From contig JAQFVV010012531.1 in assembly GCA_028023455.1 (NCBI GenBank), forward strand, positions 556,001 to 620,000: a stretch of 64,000 nucleotides of DNA. The letters run 5' to 3'. Of the stretch, positions 23,825 through 35,417 are shown in pieces. The notes below the pieces were generated by a model that saw only the letters and a program-made list of their open reading frames with translations, did not search any database and was not told where the DNA came from. Each line of letters opens with the position of its first letter. Within the stretch, counting starts at the first letter, position 1. The DNA comes from Epiperipatus broadwayi (taxonomy: Eukaryota > Onychophora > Udeonychophora > Euonychophora > Peripatidae). Made by a program: the position numbers and the translations under genes.

Positions 23825-25154
23825 TAAATTCTTTTGTAGCACTTTCGATTACATGGTAAACCCCGTCAGCTTTAACTGAATTTCAAATTTTTTAAACTTA
23901 ATGTTATGTATATTTCCATAAGCTGTGTATGGCCGTATTTGCAACTTGCCTATTAATAACATCATCCTTATATTTATCAATCAAAATTGCCTCTTTAATT
24001 TTCCTCTTTTTATGATTTCTTTCTTCCATTAATATTTTTATTTCATTACTATTAAATGTAAACCTATAATTACAAGTTTTTTCATGGTCAAAGAATACTG
24101 AAGCTGTATTAAATTGACTATTTACATTATTTTTAATTCGATTATATAATAATTGATGCTCCTTCAATCTTTTTTCCACAGAACATCTCGATTCACCGAT
24201 ATATAATTTTTGACATCCACATGAAATCTGATAAATTATATTACTTCTTTGCAATTTAGGAATTATATTCTTAGAATTATTAATCAATCGATTAACATTC
24301 GGAGGAACACAAAATGAAATATTATACTTTTCTTTAAATATATTCTTAATTAATTTAGATTGCATGTTATTTATAAATGGCATAGATATCCATTTTTTAT
24401 TATCTAAAGTAACACTGCAAACTCTCTTCTTATTATTAAATGAATTTACTGTACACAAGATTTGGTTTTTATCATAACCAACCTTTAAAAGTTCATTAGC
24501 AAAGAGTTCAATATTTAAAATTTTATCACTCTTATATTTACATAATTTATCATTGCGATGCAAAAACGATTTCAGACTTGCCATTTTATGTATCATTGGA
24601 ACACGTGATTTAAAATGAATATATCCTCTTTCTCCAATAGGTTTAAAAATTAATTTATAATTTAAATCAGTAGCATCTCTAAATATTTGTAAATCCAAAA
24701 ATTTTATTTTTCCATTTTGTTCATTCTCAATAGTCCATTTTAAATTGTTTAAATTATTCAGATTATATAAAAGAACATCAATAATGTCTTTAGGACCACA
24801 AACAAAAACATCATCAACATATCTAGTATAAATTTTAATATCTTCAAAATTATAAGAATTAAATATAATATCTTCATATTTTGACAATGTAAAATTACAA
24901 ATTTGTGCTACCATAGGTAATCCCATTGGCCATCCTTTATTCATTTTATAAAACCTATCATTATATGTTGCAATAATATTATCACTTATAAATTTTAGTG
25001 ATTCAATAATAAAATTTATTACATGTTTATTTACAGACATATTAATTAGTTCAATTTCAATTAAATTTATAGATTCAAGACGATCAATTGATCTGTATAA
25101 TTCTGTTACATCCAATAAAGTTAACAGATCATGATCTGTTAGCTTTATGTTTGA
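23825..25154 (-). mobile_element. Penelope-like element, 5'-truncated
   Basis: The minus-strand element starts in the palm of the RT and runs through a GIY-YIG domain to a stop at 23904-23906. A short 3' UTR follows containing CTGACGGGGTTTACCATG and CGAAAGTGC. AATGGTAAATAC repeats around an (AT)n microsatellite (23750-23815) mark the 3' edge. The frame is open without breaks from 25154, so it is younger than the other Penelope pieces, but the N-terminal RT part is missing. Confidence 0.85.
23904..25154 (-). CDS. Penelope-like reverse transcriptase / GIY-YIG endonuclease, partial
   Basis: An uninterrupted frame of about 416 codons, bounded upstream by TGA at 25155-25157. The RT part contains LLTLLDVTELYRSI (first catalytic Asp), GWPMGLPM (primer-grip region) and IYTRYVDDVFVCG (catalytic YVDD), followed by KIKFLDLQIFRD. 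The C-terminal third carries IIYQISCGCQKLYIGESRCS and VEKRLKEHQLL, matching the GIY-YIG core with its conserved Arg and the Glu/His helix. The protein would nick target DNA and prime reverse transcription. Complete proteins of this class are about twice as long, and the first half is absent. The first ATG-type start is not meaningful because the copy is truncated. Confidence 0.9.
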   Translation of the reverse strand, partial: SNIKLTDHDLLTLLDVTELYRSIDRLESINLIEIELINMSVNKHVINFIIESLKFISDNIIATYNDRFYKMNKGWPMGLPMVAQICNFTLSKYEDIIFNSYNFEDIKIYTRYVDDVFVCGPKDIIDVLLYNLNNLNNLKWTIENEQNGKIKFLDLQIFRDATDLNYKLIFKPIGERGYIHFKSRVPMIHKMASLKSFLHRNDKLCKYKSDKILNIELFANELLKVGYDKNQILCTVNSFNNKKRVCSVTLDNKKWISMPFINNMQSKLIKNIFKEKYNISFCVPPNVNRLINNSKNIIPKLQRSNIIYQISCGCQKLYIGESRCSVEKRLKEHQLLYNRIKNNVNSQFNTASVFFDHEKTCNYRFTFNSNEIKILMEERNHKKRKIKEAILIDKYKDDVINRQVANTAIHSLWKYT

Positions 25155-25975
25155 TCATGGAAAGTGGAGATAATTTTATACACTGTATTGCTTATTTAAC
25201 CACATAATACACACACTGTAAACTCTATAATTATGCATAAACATATATATATATCTATATATATATATATATAAACATATATATATCTTAAACATACACA
25301 TATTACAAGTGAAAAATTTATTCAAGTATATAAAATAAATATTTATTAAATATAATATCTGATATTAATATATATATATTGTCATTAATATGATAAATAT
25401 TAGCATTAAAATTAAAGATATATATGTGACTTTTCTTTAAGTGGATTCAATGAAAGGGAATTCAGGCAAGGGGACAGAACACAGACCTTCTTCCAAATAC
25501 AGACATCATTAAGTAGTATCAGTTAGTATTAGATATTTAGAATTTCATGTCATGAAAGAATATGGGGAATGAAAAGGAACTAAAAGATATCACCCATTAT
25601 TATTTTGTTGTTTATGGATATTTATTTATTATAGTTTTGTTCGTTAATCAAGTCAGAACTTATTAAGCTTGCTTCTTAATAGTTTGTTAGTAAAAATAGA
25701 ACAATATTTTGGACCATATTTAGACATAAATTCAATGCTTATCAGAATAATCAGAATTCTTAATATCAATTCATAACATATACAAGGTATATATTACATA
25801 CCATCTTTGACGCATACACATGTATGATTTTTTATGATAATAATTATTATTTTTTACATTCTTCATTCATTTTTTTGTATTAATTTATTTTGCTAATATA
25901 TATGTATTTTTTTTAAAAAAAAAAAGAATTTGAGAGCATTTATTTATTAATTATTTTTGTAATAAAATAATTAAT
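25155..25975. other. AT-rich intron sequence with TA microsatellites
   Basis: (AT)n runs lie at 25240-25275. No exon or element recognised. Confidence 0.4.
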
Positions 25976-26518
25976 AAAAACTTTATATAAAACTGATGTT
26001 ACCGCTATCGGTCTATAATTATTTAACTTTCTATGATCTTTACCTTTTCCTTTAAATAATAATCTTACTCTCGTATTACACCAACTACCCGGAAAAACTC
26101 TCTTCTCTGTCATCTTATTAAAACATGATAGTAATTTTACTTTTGCCCTATGCCCTAAATTCATTACCATTTCTGCTGCCCATCCATCTAACCCTCTTGC
26201 CTTATCACTTCTCAATTTCTTCCCTACCTCATTCAGTTCATTTTCTGTAAACCTAATATTCCCATTACGATATGCTTTCATATTTTCTATTCCTCTGTCC
26301 TTCACATCTAACATCTTTTTTATATCCATTACATAACTATTCAATATTCTTTCTAATTTTTCTCTAGAGCTACACTCTATTCCCTCCTCATCCAGTAATA
26401 CTATTTCTCACTCAAATACAACACAAACAAAATAGGTGACATAGGGCATCCTTGCCACAGTCCCACCCCATTTTTAACTTTAACTGATTCTATATCCCCT
26501 AATTGATATGTATAATAT
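25976..26518 (-). mobile_element. LINE family 1, fragment D (rearranged)
   Basis: A minus-strand fragment of the RT region. The open part at 25976-26344 reads FTENELNEVGKKL, DKARGLDGWAAEMVMNLGHR and KLNNYRPIAVTSVLYKVF. The piece at about 26408-26518 contains the GCPMSPILF segment, which in an intact element lies downstream of the first piece but here lies upstream. So two element segments have been joined out of order. It stands about 48 bp from the opposite-strand copy C. Confidence 0.8.
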
Positions 26519-26565
26519 TTATTTATTTATTATTTTTGATGGCGCTCTTGCTAATGAAAAGCAAT

Positions 26566-29395
26566 GAGCATTGCAAACTTATCAAATATTTATGAGGGAC
26601 AATACACATGGTCTAGAAATAATATATCCCACACAATAGATTATGTATTGGTAGAGAATGAATAAACTACTGAAAATTAAGGTGTTTAATAATGAAGAGA
26701 GAGTATATAATAGTGATTATAATTTCTTTGTAATTGAAATGGTTAGTAATGTGATAGAAAATAGACATAAAAATAGAAACAATAGTGAAAGACATGGATG
26801 GAGAGTGAATGATAAGAATAAGTTAGAAGAGTGTAAAATACAAGTTGAAGAAACCATGGAAGAGTTGGTTGGAAATGAGTATAAGGACTGGTGTGATGAA
26901 ATAAAAAAAAGTGGCAAATAGGGTTTTAGGTGAGAATATTCAGAAGAATAAAAGCAATAGAAAAATAAGAGTTAGTAAAAGTGTAAAAGAGAGGAAAAAA
27001 GCATGCAGAGAATATAAGTATGCTATTAAGAACAAAGAAAGTGAAAAAGATATTAATGCTAAATGGGAAAAGTGCTTAGAAAAGAAGAAGTTAGCTAAAA
27101 TAGATAATTATAGAGAGAGAATGAAACTAAATAGTAAATTATTGGATGATATTAATAAAAGTGGAAGAGATGGGAGTAAAAAATTTTGAAATTACATTAA
27201 AAGAAGAAAATGCGGAGGGAATAGAGTGTAGCTCTAGAGAAGAATTAGAGAGAATATTGAATAGTTATGTAATGGATATAGAAAAGATGTTAGATGTGAA
27301 GGACAGAGAGACAGAAAATATGAAAGCATATAGTAATGGGAATATTAGGTTTACAGAAAATGAACTGAATGAGGCAGGAAAGAAATTGAGAAGTGGTAAG
27401 GCAAGAGGGTTAGATGGATGGGCAGCAGAGATGGTAATGAATTTAGGGCATAGGGCAAAAGTAAAGTTACTATCATGTTTTAATAAGATAGCACAGAAGA
27501 GAGTTTGTCCAGGTAGATGGAGTAATACGAGAGTAAGATTATTTTTTAAAGGAAAAGGTAAGGATCATAGAAAGTTAAATAATTATAGACCGATAGCGGT
27601 AACATCAGTTTTATATAAAGTTTTTTTATATATGGTCTCTGGAAGATTTGCAAAATGGATGGAAGAAAATAATGTAGTGGGGGAAATGCAAGAAGGTTTT
27701 ATGCCAGATAGGCGTATAGGAGATAGTTTATTTGTAGTTACACAACTTATGGATATGAGTAGGAATTCCGGTAGACAGTTATATATGAGTTTTACAGATA
27801 TAGAGAAGGCATATGATAGAGTGAATAGAAATAGATTATGGATAAGTTTAGCAAATCTGGGAATGGATGAAGCTTTAGTGAGTGTTATTAAAAAAATATA
27901 TGAAAATAATTACTATACATATCAATTAGGGGATATAGAATCAGTTAAAGTTAAAAATAGGGTGGGACTGAGGCAAGAGGGATAGAGATACTATTAATAG
28001 ATGGCAAGAAAGTATATACATTGTCGGGTCTTTTTTGCAGATGTCTTTTTGTTGCAGAAAGAAGAGAAGGTATGGAAGTTATGCTGAGGACATGTGCAAG
28101 GGTGGGTAAAGATATGGGGATTAAATTTAGTGAAGAAAAATCAAATATAATGATGGTGAATACTGGGGAAAGAGAAGGCAAAGATTTCTTATTGGGGGAT
28201 ATAAAGTTAAGTGTGGTGAATAGATATAGTTATTTGGTAATCATCTTGAGTAATAAGAAAAATTGCTTGGATGAATGGGAGAAAAAAATTGATAAATGAA
28301 GCAAAGAAAAGAAAGGGATTGATAAAGAAATTAACAGTGTTTTCATATAATAAATATGATGTAGCTAGAATTGTGTGGAAGGGAGTGGCAGTAGCAGGGT
28401 TAACATATGACAATGATGCATTATGTATTAGTAAAGGGGTATTAGACTACTTAGAAAAAGTACAAAGGGAATTAGGAAGACATGCATTAGATGCAGAAGT
28501 GTGGACAGCAAAGGAGGCAATTCAAGAAGAAATGGGTTGATCAAGTTTTTATATGAGGGATGCAAAAAGCAAATTGAAAATGTTCGGTAGATTGCAGTTT
28601 ATGGATAATAAAAGAATAGCCAAAATAGTATTTAATTGGGTTACAAGAAAAGGGCAGGCAACAATATGGGTGAGAAAGATAATGCGGTATGCAGAAGATT
28701 TGGATAAAGAATTTATGTTAGTATACTTGTACAAAAGGTGAGATGATTGTGTTAGGAGGATTGTTGAGTGTTATAGTGGTAAGAAGTGGGATAGAAGAAT
28801 AGATGCATTAATAAAGAATAGGGAGTTGGAGAGATGGAGAACTAGTATGGAGAGTAAAACGAGTTCAAATATATAAAAAAACGGAACATTGGGTATGAGT
28901 TAATTTATGATAATAGTAAGGAAAGTAGTTTATTGTTTAAGGCTCGAACGGGATCTTTAGCAACAAGGGAGTGTACACGTAAATGGAAAAATATGGGTGA
29001 TTTAGTCTGCAAGTTGTGTAAGGAAGACATAGAAAATATTAGGCATCTGTTACTTCAATGTAAATGCTTGGAAGCAGAAAGGGTACAAATAATGAAGTTA
29101 TGGAAGATTAAATATGAACAAAGTGATTATACAGACAGTGATTTATTAAATATGAACAAAGTGATTATACAGACAGTGATTTATTGGTTTTTCTGCTAGG
29201 TTTGGAAAAAGATAAGGGGTTTTTAGATATGAAGGTCATGTTGTGGAAATGAAATGGAGCAGATTATGGGAAAACTTAGGGTGGACAATGGAAAGGGAAG
29301 GTAAAGTGGTTAACCGGTTTCTCTGGGCATAGCTGCTGAGAGATTCCTGACTCCACTAAAGAAGAAGTCACAGTGCATCACATCATATCACATGA
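26566..29395 (+). mobile_element. LINE family 1, copy C (5'-truncated, plus strand)
   Basis: It starts within the endonuclease C-terminus (YEGQYTWSRN equivalent near 26590) and runs through the linker, RT (27146-28740) and zinc finger (VCKLCKEDIENIRHLL, 29004-29050) to a CATCACATCATATCACAT tail near 29373-29390. A deletion of about 85 bp removes the GCPMSPILF segment after 27976. The catalytic box reads FFADV in place of FFADD (about 28030-28050), with a frame shift. It cannot be active. Confidence 0.9.
29110..29185 (+). repeat. 38-bp tandem duplication inside LINE copy C
   Basis: The unit beginning AAATATGAACAAAGTGATTA occurs twice head to tail, at 29110 and 29148. It duplicates part of the region after the zinc finger and is absent from copies A and B, so it arose in this copy after insertion. 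Confidence 0.9.
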
Positions 29396-29426
29396 TATAT
29401 AACGTTACCTGGCCGTGACCTTTCAA

Positions 29427-29694
29427 GAACTAATTGACCTTTACTCTTTTTTTTTTTTAAATAACATTAAAAAACTAAATGACTTTTTTTTAAAATAACG
29501 ACAAATACAGCATCATTTTGACAAAATGAAATGTATTCTTTTTTAACAACAATAACAAGAACTAATTGGCATTTTTATGTTTTTTTGGAAATAACGTTAA
29601 AAAATTAATGTCTTTTTTTTTTAAAGATCGACAAACACGGCGGCATTTGTAAAAAAGTAAATGTATTCTTTTTTAACAATGACAATAACAAAAT
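29427..29694 (+). repeat. Tandem pair of 132-bp units
   Basis: Units start GAACTAATTG at 29427 and 29559. They share TTTAAATAAC-like and GACAAA blocks and end in ATGTATTCTTTTTTAACAA. They are moderately diverged. No coding potential. Confidence 0.75.
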
Positions 29695-31073
29695 ATTTAT
29701 TTAGGACGTTTTTAAGATTTTATTAAATATACGTTATTCTTCTAATACTTGAAACACCAAAACAACAAAAAAAAAACATTAAAATGTCAGCGCGTAGCAC
29801 TGGAATAGGCATGGGGAGAATCCCGATGGTTTTGACAATCCTTCAGATCGTCCAAAAGATGCATTACTTAATAAACAAACTAATCAGACTGAATGACAAG
29901 AAAAAAAACTTTATTTACGACCTTTTTTACATTAAATTTAATATACGTACGTCATTCTTCTAATAGTAAATTAAATGTTTAAACAAAATTAAAATACAAA
30001 AATAAATCAATACATTAACAAACTAATGTCTCGCGATGATATCGCGACTGCCGTGACTGTTTAAGAAGTCGCGCTTGTAACAAAACTTTCCCTATTTTTA
30101 AACCATTACAAAGTGTTTACAACCACTGAGACGGTTTGAAAAATTTTTGGACATCATAGTACATCATTTAAATGTAATATAATACTTTATGAAATGACAT
30201 TTCAAATGTTATGTTTACTTCAAATCTACACACCCTCCAATTATACGATAACCCAGACTCAATAAAACGATCATTTCAGTAAGTCTACCTACAATATAGA
30301 TCATCCATACACTGATATCTGTGTCGTTTTAAATAAAATAAGAATAAATATATATAACTGACTTTTCGGCCTTCTTTACTTTCCTCTTCCTATCATTAGG
30401 CTTATAACAAACTGCATTAATTATTTGAGGATATTTTTTTTGTGTAATGTATTGTCTTTTTTTATTATTATTTAAATCTGACATATTCTTTTTTATTTAT
30501 TTAATTAAGATTAAAGAATATATTTAATATATAAATAGACTGACTTAATTTGCCTCACACATATTAGAATTCTTGCGATATGGTTCATTATAGATATTAA
30601 GTAAAACAAAAATGCAAGTTAAAAAACTTGCTAACGCTTGTATTTATGTCCACAGATGGCGTTCTACCAAAAACACCGATCAAGTGTAAAAGGAGGAAAA
30701 CATTACTGCAATGGAGTATTTAATTTAACCAGACACCCAATTGGATTTCATAATCACACAAAAGGTGAACATATTTTAAGGAAATATATTTAAATATTTG
30801 CATAGATTTCATATGCTTATAAGATATTTATGCAACATATTATAAGATATATGTTTGATATGAAACTAGTCTAAATGCGAATTCAGACATTGTGGATATA
30901 AAAATGCAGTTTGGATGTAATAAAATGCACTCTCTACTTCCATACTACATTGATACCTGTGTTCTTCATATATATGCATTTTATATCTCCTCCCCTGTCC
31001 TACATGACTCATTGCTTTATCACTTATTATTATAATATATATGCAGATAAGTTTACAAATTATAAAAGTAAAA
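29695..31073. other. AT-rich intron sequence
   Basis: No exon or element recognised. A CTCF-like CCACAGATGGCGTTCTA lies at about 30651-30667. Confidence 0.4.
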
Positions 31074-32237
31074 GCTGAAACATACAGGCTTATATATACC
31101 TGTGTCTATATATGTAATATATAGGGTATATGAGCACAGACTTTCACATGACCCACTACTCTCTACACTATCTCATAACACTGGTACACTCAAACACAGA
31201 TATGTTGAAAAGATAAATAATCACCAATAAACGTATTTCATGCTAAACCAGCAATCATCAGTTGGTCCAGATTACCATCTCCACACATATATGCTATAAG
31301 TGCTCAGATATATATTAAGATAGCCAAACCTCATACTTTAATGGACAGGCTTCAGTCTACTCCAACTCTTCAACCGTCCATCCAATTAAAAATCCGAAGA
31401 TGGAATGCTCAAAGGCCATCCTGAGGCTGAGATTCTTGTCACATCCATGTTGACCTAAGGTCAATCTGACCCCTCATGCACAGGACATAATCCATTTAAT
31501 ACACATAGAAGGATGAGCAGACATCTCTACTTATGTAATAGCTGAAACACACAGGCTTATATATACTTGTGTCTATATATGTAATATATAGGGTATATGA
31601 GCACAGACTTTCACATGACCCACCACTCTCCACACTATCTCATAACACTGATACACTCAAACACATGTATGTTGAAAAGATAAATAATCACCAATATATG
31701 TATTTCATGCTAAAGCAGCAATCATCAGTTGATCCAGATTACCAGTGGGGGTCATGTGAAAGTCTGTGCTCATATACCCTATATTTACATATATAAGCAC
31801 AGGTATATATAAGCCTGTGTATTTCAGCTATTACATAAGTAGAGATGTCTGCCCATCCCTTCTATGTGTATTAAATGGATTATGTCCTGTGCATGAGGGG
31901 TCAGATCGATAGGTCAACATGGGTGTGACAAGAATCTCAGCCTCAGGGTGGCCTTTAAGCATTCCTCTTCGGATTTTCAATTGGATGGATGGTTTAAGAG
32001 TTGGAGTAGATTGAAGCCTATCCATTAAAGTATGAGGTTTGGCTATCTTAATATATATCTGAGCACTTATAGATGGTAATCTGGACCAACTGATGATTGC
32101 TGGTTTAGCATGAAATACGTATATTGGTGTTTATTTATCTTTTCAACATATATGTGTTCGAGTGTATCAGTGTTATGAGATAGGGTGGAGAGAGGTGGGT
32201 CATGTGAAAGTCTGTGCTCATATACCCTATATATTAA
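31074..32237. repeat. Large foldback (about 1.16 kb), family FB1, tandem plus inverted
   Basis: The unit beginning GCTGAAACATACAGGCTTAT occurs at 31074 and again at 31541 (period 467 bp). From about 31747 to 32237 the sequence is the reverse complement of 31108-31621. Arms are about 490-515 bp with a loop of roughly 125 bp made of the rest of the second unit. Terminal motif TATGAGCACAGACTTTCACA appears at about 31130, 31600 and, inverted, at about 31750 and 32205. Internal blocks CAATCATCAGTTGGTCCAGA and ATATTAAGATAGCCAAACCT are those of the foldbacks at 3.7-4.9 kb. No coding potential was identified. Confidence 0.85.
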
Positions 32238-33112
32238 ATTATAAAAGTATTATATCTGAGTTATAAAGTTTGATATATATATTGCAATATTTCTCTCGAT
32301 AATCATTAAATTGTTTTTATCTATAAATTTTATTAAGTTTCTAGTATTATTGTTTTTCTTCATCTATTATTTATTTCCGCTAATCCTATAAAAAATAGGG
32401 TACTCATCTTATGGCTAAAGACACCGTTCTATGGCGCGGTTTTCGTGCTAAAACACATAAAAATGCTGTTTCCATGGCTGACACGTTCGAACCCGCATTT
32501 TCTATAATACAACTTTTTTGTTGTGCTACAGAATGCAGGCCGCTATGTCGCGTCGCAGCACAGCATGTATGTCGCTAAGCAGCAATTACATTTTCTGAAT
32601 TCGCACAGTTTATAAAATAATTACGGCTTGATGAGAGAGTTTGTATTTGAATTGTATTGAAATGTTGTTTTCATTGGATTTTTTTATTATTTTAAACTAT
32701 TGAAATGTTCAGATTTTTTAAAACAATAATTATAATACTTTTTACAACGTACTGTATTGAACTTTTATTTGGGTAAATGTTAAATATCTATGTTTTTATT
32801 GAGTTGCAATTAGGTAACATGTCAAGTAACATACTGTTAGTAACATTCTACGAGACAAAGAAGATTCTACCATCTGTATATTTTTGAAGTAAAAAAGAGT
32901 GGTACGAAAAAAATATCCAGTAAGAAAAATCCAAATATACAGGGTTTCTTGTAAATTTAATAAAAAGCAAATATTATAAACATGTTTAATAAGTAAAGAA
33001 GACATTTGTATGTGTTTGTTGTTGTTTAAAAAAGTTTGAGTTTCTTTCTTCTGTCCGAGTACGCTTATGATTTTGAATTTTTTTATTTTAGCATTACAAA
33101 CAAACAGAACAC
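32238..33112. other. AT-rich intron sequence
   Basis: No exon or element recognised. A slightly GC-richer patch (32430-32580) has CGCGG and GTCGCGTCGC but no supported feature. Confidence 0.4.
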
Positions 33113-33209
33113 AAACCCTAAAACTAACCCTAAACCTAACCCTAAAACTAACCCTAAAACTAAACCTAACCTTAAACTAACACTAAAACTAACCCTGAAT
33201 CTAACCGTA
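33113..33209 (-). repeat. Interstitial telomere-like hexamer tract
   Basis: About 15 hexamers of the type CCCTAA, ACCTAA or AACTAA run in register, for example AACCCTAAACCTAACCCTAA. The strand written is the C-rich one, so the G-rich TTAGGG strand is minus. The tract is degenerate, as expected for an old interstitial array. The open frame across it (NPKTNPKPNPK-like) is a by-product of the repeat. Confidence 0.8.
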
Positions 33210-33266
33210 ACAACTTTTACTTTTATTACGATTATTATTTTTTAGTTAAACAACAACAAAAAAAGT

Positions 33267-33352
33267 CATAACACAAGTAGAAAAATATCCGATAGAAAAT
33301 TGATAAAAAAAAAAAAGCCGTAACACAAGTAAAAAAATATACGATAGAAAAA
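33267..33352 (+). repeat. 51-bp tandem duplication
   Basis: Two copies of a unit with AACACAAGTA, AAAAATAT and CGATAGAAAA lie next to each other, directly 3' of the telomere-like tract. Confidence 0.7.
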
Positions 33353-33879
33353 CACGAATCAAATTTTAATTTGTTGATTTTATTTTACATTTATTATTAT
33401 CATTTAAATTGTATACGTTAATAAAAAATAATATTTATAAAAGACGATCTTGTTTTGTTTTTATTTTCGCTTTACAAAAAAGCACAGAAAAATTATTAAA
33501 ATCAACGGCCCGTGAATGTTCATATTTTATAGTTTTAGCATGAAAATGGCGCCATCCAATGGAACTTTATCTATAATACAAGCACCAAAAATAGTATATT
33601 AAAAATTCAATGTAAATTTAAAATTTACCCAGGGTCCCATATATTTTAAATTAGGCAGTGATATAAAAAAAACTTATTAAAGTTATGATATAATTTTAAA
33701 TGTTAGAATGCTAGAATGAATTGAAGTTAAAAGATTTCACACAAAACAAATTCGCACAGATGGTATTCAATAATTATTTTTTCATTGCGATATTTTATTG
33801 TCTAATTATATAAACTATCTTGAGACAGAAAATTTAATAAATTATTAAAAAGTAATATAAATATTAATTTAATATTTAC

Positions 33880-33982
33880 CTTTACATATAAAAATCCAAA
33901 TACCTAGAAGAATAGTTAAAAGCAAAAGTATTATTCCAATTATTAACCAAATTATGTAGCTCGGTTTAGAAGAATCTTCTTT
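33880..33982 (-). CDS. Transmembrane exon of the unrecognised membrane protein gene
   Basis: The acceptor TATATATTAG precedes 33982 and the donor GTAAATATT follows 33880. Phase 0 entry gives 34 codons, KEDSSKPS and then a strongly hydrophobic run (YIIWLIIGIILLLLTILLGI, continuing WIFIC) ended by Cys-Lys, plus one base (G) of the next codon. This is a clear single membrane-spanning helix of about 24 residues. Entry phase matches the exit of the exon at 40866. Exit phase matches the terminal exon at 20888, giving Gly. An acidic and lysine-rich flank precedes the helix. The other two frames contain stops. Confidence 0.7.
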
Positions 33983-35110
33983 CTAATATATATATAATAA
34001 ACAATAAAATATCATGCCACCTATACTTCACTTAATAAATGGGTGATACATTATATTTATCAGCTTTTACATAATTATATATTTATTGTTTAAAAATAAT
34101 CTGTAATTGACTAATGCATAATTAAAAATAACTATACTAAATGGTGGAATCAAGATTTAACCAATAAGTTAATTGTTATTAAACCATTAAACATCACATG
34201 ATCAGCATTTTCTATGCTTACACAAGATAGGGATTTTATGCACACACCTTAATGCATCCATTGTATAACTCTGGTTTCACTGTGCAGCATTACTAATAAG
34301 TTAATTGTTTAGAGTTAGATAATTCGAATTGAAATGAAATTATTTCTATAATATGTTCAGTATTTAATAATTTATTTAAACACATTGCAATTTAAAATAC
34401 ATAATTGTAAGCTTTCTATGCTTTGAAAAATAGTTTGACATACTCGGACATTCATATGAAAAATTATAATCCATTACTATGTTTGATAGAACTCATGTTA
34501 AATTTCAATGCAGCTCTGAAAGTGTGTTTACTGTGAAATCTGAAATCTGCAAACAGTGCATTATTTACTATTTATTGTGCACACGGGATATAAACTTTAA
34601 TCCTATTAAAATAAACATTACATATGGAATGATAGTCCAATATTAATTATAATTATTTTTATGATAGTCGGGATGAACTATTAAAAATATATACAAAAAA
34701 TAAAAATAAAAATTATAAAGTAAAAAAATGGGTACCAAAATAATGTAATATGGTATATATAGTATAGAAGAAAAAAACCTCACAGAATAAAAAATCCTTC
34801 CTAAATTGTTAAATCATTTTTCTGTTTTTGTTGTATCAAATATCTTGATAGTATATTTCTAATTTATTATTTTAGATAGAAGCTTTCAAATGAAATTAAT
34901 ATTAAATCAATTAATTGATCTTGAATAATTTTTTTAAATTTTTAGTTTAGGAAAACTTTGTTTGGTTGCTACTATAATTATAAATAATCCAGGAGTAATT
35001 TTTTACAGTTTAGTGTACTTTTTTTTTTACAATAAACATCACATGACCACCTCCTCTTATGCTTGTGTATAACTTGTTAAAACAGGCAAAACTCACTATA
35101 TATATATATA
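33983..35110. other. Intron sequence with a decayed FB2 piece
   Basis: Around 34185-34300 the sequence AAACATCACATGATCAG followed by GATAGGGATTTTATGCACAC resembles one arm of the hairpin family at 35.1 kb. Otherwise AT-rich and featureless. Confidence 0.45.
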
Positions 35111-35417
35111 TATTGCCACACACAGCAAGCTAGAGTAATCAATGGATGCCAGAAGGCTTGTGAATAAAATCCCCATCTAGTGCCTACTCATCCAATATCC
35201 CCAGACTAGTTTCTGGCTTATGGCCTTTGTCAGTCGGGAGCCTTGGATCTGAGATCACATGAGTAGAGTGCTCTCAGATCCAAGGCTCCTCACTGACAAA
35301 GGCCATAAGCCAGAAACTAGTCTGGTGATATTGGATGAGTAGGCACTAGATGGGGATTTTATGCACAAGCCTTCTGGAATCCATTGATTACTTTAGCTTG
35401 CTGTATGTGGCAATATA
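35111..35417. repeat. Hairpin element FB2, near-perfect inverted repeat
   Basis: The left arm (35111-35254) and right arm (35272-35417) are almost perfect reverse complements separated by a 17-base loop. Ends read TTGCCACACACAGCAAGC and GCTTGCTGTATGTGGCAA. The high arm identity suggests recent origin or ongoing arm homogenisation. No coding potential. Related single arms lie at about 61200-61375 and 34185-34300. A target duplication is not clear because the flanks are TA-rich. Confidence 0.9.

Noticed and set aside
25976-29395. Twin-priming 5' inversion of a single LINE (D plus C)
   Set aside because: In twin priming the inverted piece should be the part of the element upstream of the truncated start. 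D instead derives from the RT region already present in C, so a simple 5' inversion does not fit.
33036-33245. Open frame encoding an NPKTNPK-like repeat protein
   Set aside because: By-product of the CCCTAA-type hexamer tract.
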